Of a stretch of DNA of 64,000 bases, positions 61,265-64,000 are shown piece by piece. Made by a program: the position numbers and the translations under genes. Each line of letters opens with the position of its first letter. Position 1 is the first letter of the stretch. Under the pieces are notes generated by a model that was not told the DNA's origin, ran no database searches, and worked only from the letters and a program-made list of their open reading frames with translations. The stretch is from an uncultured Eubacteriales bacterium. GTDB taxonomy: Bacteria > Bacillota > Clostridia > Oscillospirales > Oscillospiraceae. The stretch is from positions 1 through 64,000 of the forward strand of contig URDK01000004.1 in NCBI GenBank assembly GCA_900546485.1. Reading direction: 5' to 3'.

Positions 61265-62245
61265 TTATTTGTTGCCCTTTTTGCTCCTAACAACGTCGAT
61301 ATAAACCGCGATGAGGAGCAGCGCACCTTTGACAAGAGACTGAGCGTAGGTGTTCATGCTAAGGAGGTTCATGCCGTTGGCAAGTACGGAGAAGAACAGC
61401 ATGCCGAGCAGAGTGCCGACAATGTTGCCTTTGCCGCCTGCGACGGAGAGACCACCTATGATGACGGCTGCGATAGCGTCCATATCAGCGCCGGAGCCCT
61501 GGTTCGGAACGGCGACATAGCCCTGAGCTATGTAGAGAATGGTTGCCAGACCGGCGCAGCCGCCGGAGATCATAAAGGCTACTGCCCTGGTCTTCTTAAC
61601 ATTGATACCGGACAGATACGCCGCTTCTTCGCTGCCGCCAACAGAAATAACGTTCCGTCCGAAGCGCGTATATTTCAATACAATACCTATGACCACATAG
61701 ACTATCGCCGCAATCACTATCATAGTGGGTATGCCAAGAATGTCGCCACGGCCTATCCATTTGATGAAGTCGTCGCTTATCTGGATCATGTTGCCGTCCG
61801 AAACTATGTACGCAAGCGCGCGGAACACAAGCTGCGTGCCCAGCGTAGTGATGATTGGCGAGATGTGCATGTAGTTCATTACGAGGCCGTTGCAGATACC
61901 GCAGGCCACGCCAACGGCGACAGCGACCAGCAGGAGCACGGGCCCGGATACGCCGGCGTTGTAAGCCACACCGACGACCATGCCGCTGAAAGCCATTATT
62001 GACATCTGTGACAGGTCAAGTCCACCAAGCAGCATGGATACCGTCACGCCGGCCGCGATGATGCCGGATGCGGACATGTATACGCCAATATTTTTTATGT
62101 TCGACGCCGACAGGAAGTAGGGCGACGCAAAAGACCAAACAATTGACAGAGCAATTACTGCTATCAGCACGCTGCCATATGAGTTGAATGCGTTCTTGCC
62201 CGCTCCCTTAAGACGGGCGCCGAATCCATTTCCGGTGTTTTCCAT
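61265..62245 (-). CDS. Ribose-type ABC permease (RbsC-like)
   Basis: The 326-residue protein has eight to ten membrane helices and CUT2 permease features: MLLGGLDLSQMSIMAFSG, VMNYMHISPIITTLGTQLV and the coupling region SGINVKKTRAVAFMISG, then GGLSVAGGKGNIVGTLLG. It is followed by deoC and preceded three bases away by the ATPase gene. CUT2 importers carry monosaccharides and related compounds, so the imported substrate should be small. Confidence 0.92.
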   Translation of the reverse strand: MENTGNGFGARLKGAGKNAFNSYGSVLIAVIALSIVWSFASPYFLSASNIKNIGVYMSASGIIAAGVTVSMLLGGLDLSQMSIMAFSGMVVGVAYNAGVSGPVLLLVAVAVGVACGICNGLVMNYMHISPIITTLGTQLVFRALAYIVSDGNMIQISDDFIKWIGRGDILGIPTMIVIAAIVYVVIGIVLKYTRFGRNVISVGGSEEAAYLSGINVKKTRAVAFMISGGCAGLATILYIAQGYVAVPNQGSGADMDAIAAVIIGGLSVAGGKGNIVGTLLGMLFFSVLANGMNLLSMNTYAQSLVKGALLLIAVYIDVVRSKKGNK

Positions 62246-62248
62246 CTG

Positions 62249-63733
62249 TTACTCTCCTATTGCGCTCTTTACTATATTCACCTGGGTAATCTCATCGCCC
62301 TCATATTCAGCGACCAGTTTGCCCTCGTGCACAACATATACTCTGTCAGCTATGCCGAGCAGCTCCGGCAGCTCCGCTGCCACATACAGCACCCCGCACC
62401 CAGCCTTGCACAGCGCTTCGATGTCCTTGTAGATCTCAACTTTTGCGCCTACGTCAATGCCTTTTGTCGGATCATTGAGCATAAATACCTTGGGCCTTGT
62501 GGCAACCCATTTCGAGATGACAATCTTCTGCTGGTTTCCGCCGGAAAGCGAGGATGCCGGAGTATAGGGCGAAGGGGTTTTTATCCGGTAGTTACTTATC
62601 CATTTCAGCGCTGTTTCCCTTTCGCGCTTCAGGTCAATAAACAGGCCTCTTACAAAGTCCTTAAGAGTCACAATGGTCAGGTTGCTGAGCACCGAGTGAC
62701 CGAGCATCAGACCTTCGCGTTTTCTCTCCGCGGGAACATAGGCCAGTCCGGCCTTTTTGGCGTCCATTGGCTGGTGGATTTCTGTTTTCTGTCCCTGTAC
62801 GTAGAACTCACCTTTACGGTATTTACGGACGCCGAACGCACACTGGATTATCTCCGAGCAACCAGAGCCCATAAGTCCGTACAATCCAACAATCTCATGG
62901 CGGCGAACGTTCAGAGAAATATCGTGCAGGAAACCGTCATCCAGACCTTTGATCTCAAACACGACGTCGCCGAGCTCACGTTTGGACACTGGATACATAT
63001 CCTTCAACTCGCGCCCACACATGCTGTTGATTATGGCATCTTTAGTTGTGTCCTTTATTCCACCTTCGTAGACACTTTCGCCATTTCGCAGGACCTGTAC
63101 GCGGTCAGCTATGGCAAACACCTCATCAAGCTTGTGTGAGATATAGATGATACCCTTGCCCTCGGACTTTAGCTTGCGGATTATATCCATGAGCTTGTCC
63201 GTTTCTTCCTGGTTAAGAGCGGATGTGGGCTCATCCATTATGATAACTTTAAGTTCCTTGGAGTAGGCTCTGCCTATCTCAACAAGCTGCTGCTCTGCGG
63301 TAGACAGCTGACCCAACAAGGTGGAGGGGCGAAGATGCCCCAATCCAACCTGTTCCTGAATGTTCATGCTGTCGGCGTACAGCTTCTTGTAATCTATCAA
63401 TCCACCGTGAGTTGGCTGAGAACCGAGAAATATATTTTCGGCAATTGAAAGCCCTTTAACATTGGTCAACTCTTGGTATATTGCCGTTATACCCAGAGCC
63501 AGAGCCCTTGAGGGAATCATTTTGCCTTCATCTTTTTCTTCAAAAAGTATCTGGCCCTCGTCCTGCTGATAAGCACCGGACATTATCTTGATAAGCGTGG
63601 ACTTACCTGCCCCGTTCTCTCCAACTACGGCAAGAACTTCGCCACTGTTCACTTTCAAGCTGACGTTGTTCAGTGCTATAACACCAGGGAACCGCTTGGT
63701 AATTCCCTTCATTTCAAGCAGGGTATTGCTCAA
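62249..63733 (-). CDS. Ribose-type ABC ATPase (RbsA-like, two nucleotide domains)
   Basis: The 494-residue protein fuses two ATPase domains, the CUT2 pattern. The first has Walker A GENGAGKSTLIK, signature LSTAEQQLVEIG and Walker B VIIMDEPTSAL; the second has LYGLMGSGCSEI as degenerate Walker A and SGGNQQKIVISKW as signature. TTG 63733 is the start, behind GGAGGTG. It energises the permease encoded next. Confidence 0.94.
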   Translation of the reverse strand: MSNTLLEMKGITKRFPGVIALNNVSLKVNSGEVLAVVGENGAGKSTLIKIMSGAYQQDEGQILFEEKDEGKMIPSRALALGITAIYQELTNVKGLSIAENIFLGSQPTHGGLIDYKKLYADSMNIQEQVGLGHLRPSTLLGQLSTAEQQLVEIGRAYSKELKVIIMDEPTSALNQEETDKLMDIIRKLKSEGKGIIYISHKLDEVFAIADRVQVLRNGESVYEGGIKDTTKDAIINSMCGRELKDMYPVSKRELGDVVFEIKGLDDGFLHDISLNVRRHEIVGLYGLMGSGCSEIIQCAFGVRKYRKGEFYVQGQKTEIHQPMDAKKAGLAYVPAERKREGLMLGHSVLSNLTIVTLKDFVRGLFIDLKRERETALKWISNYRIKTPSPYTPASSLSGGNQQKIVISKWVATRPKVFMLNDPTKGIDVGAKVEIYKDIEALCKAGCGVLYVAAELPELLGIADRVYVVHEGKLVAEYEGDEITQVNIVKSAIGE

Positions 63734-63795
63734 TTTTGCAACACCTCCAAATTCGCTGTTACCTGCATGGAAAAGTTGGTACTCCTTATACCTTG

Positions 63796-64000
63796 TTATT
63801 CGGCGGGGTAGTAATCATACACGTTGGCAGCGGTAACCATAACGCCGCTGTGCTCCGTGAAGGCTTCAGGGTTTTCACCGTTCATGATGGCGTTAACCTT
63901 ATCAAGCAGCTTGTAGCCGTAAGTGGAAGTCTGAAGGTCAATAGAGCCGTACCAAGTGCTGTACTCACCGGAGTCTGCATACTGCTTGATGTGATTGAGG
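63796..64000 (-). CDS. Sugar-binding protein of the ribose-type importer, C-terminal part
   Basis: The frame enters from the right edge and stops at 63796-63798. The visible 67 residues contain YGYKLLDKVNAIMNG and end in YDYYPAE, the C-terminal lobe of a periplasmic-binding-protein fold of RbsB type. It is the first visible gene of the minus-strand cluster and should determine substrate specificity. Its start and lipobox lie outside the window. Confidence 0.75.
   Translation of the reverse strand, partial: LNHIKQYADSGEYSTWYGSIDLQTSTYGYKLLDKVNAIMNGENPEAFTEHSGVMVTAANVYDYYPAE

Overview
The window reads as chromosome of an endospore-forming, low-oxygen Gram-positive bacterium of the class Clostridia, most like the gut Oscillospiraceae. 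The basis is a set of sporulation genes (spoIIM, spoIVA, cwlD, cotJ), clostridial domain families (DUF2325, DUF3793, DUF1858, DUF4358), a PPi-type phosphofructokinase, a fairly high G+C and frequent GTG/TTG starts. All names rest on motif recognition by eye; no database search was run. No tRNA, rRNA or CRISPR array was seen.

Layout. Positions 1-2760 are one end of an integrative element with a large serine recombinase (LSR). It appears to have inserted into a collagen-like (Gly-X-Y) surface or exosporium protein gene, of which only the 3' part remains (2761-3276). A glycosyltransferase that may act on that protein follows. 4.4-6.4 kb is a putative iron-responsive group (DUF2325, DUF3793, flavodoxin, DtxR-type regulator) with two palindromes resembling iron boxes at its promoter. 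6.5-16.3 kb is housekeeping: tgt, yajC, spoIIM, xerD, ruvCAB, a sigma factor, trmK and a Nif3-like gene. 16.4-18.8 kb is a two-component system. A FMN-riboswitch-like leader with altered ligand-contact positions precedes a MATE efflux pump, and spoIVA follows.

22.4-28.2 kb, on the minus strand, is a complete vanG-type cluster (vanR-vanS-vanG-vanXY-vanT) for D-Ala-D-Ser peptidoglycan precursors. 28.3-32.4 kb holds an aminotransferase, cwlD, radA and a DUF6873-like gene. 32.4-43.3 kb is a muropeptide-salvage locus: anmK diverges from an AmiE-like hydrolase, murQ, nagZ, an ABC importer, an acyltransferase-like gene, a MurR/RpiR regulator and an Ala-Glu epimerase. NagZ and the AmiE-like enzyme lack signal peptides, so intact muropeptides are probably imported and dismantled in the cytoplasm. 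43.5-47.9 kb carries a second Xer recombinase, a lipoprotein and an MBOAT/DHHW O-acetylation pair. Then come a P-type ATPase-like protein with most catalytic motifs altered, fba and pfk.

52.4-64 kb: a fused cotJA-cotJB gene is followed by a cotJC cut off after about 32 matching codons. Beyond the break lies an 11-gene minus-strand carbohydrate cluster: a ribose-type ABC importer, DeoC-like aldolase, TIM-barrel epimerase, three Gfo/Idh/MocA oxidoreductases, a GH1 glycosidase with a changed NEP motif, an ABM-domain protein and an AraM-type dehydrogenase. The substrate is unknown. This cluster, the P-type ATPase-like protein and the riboswitch-MATE unit are the parts most likely to hold undescribed biology.
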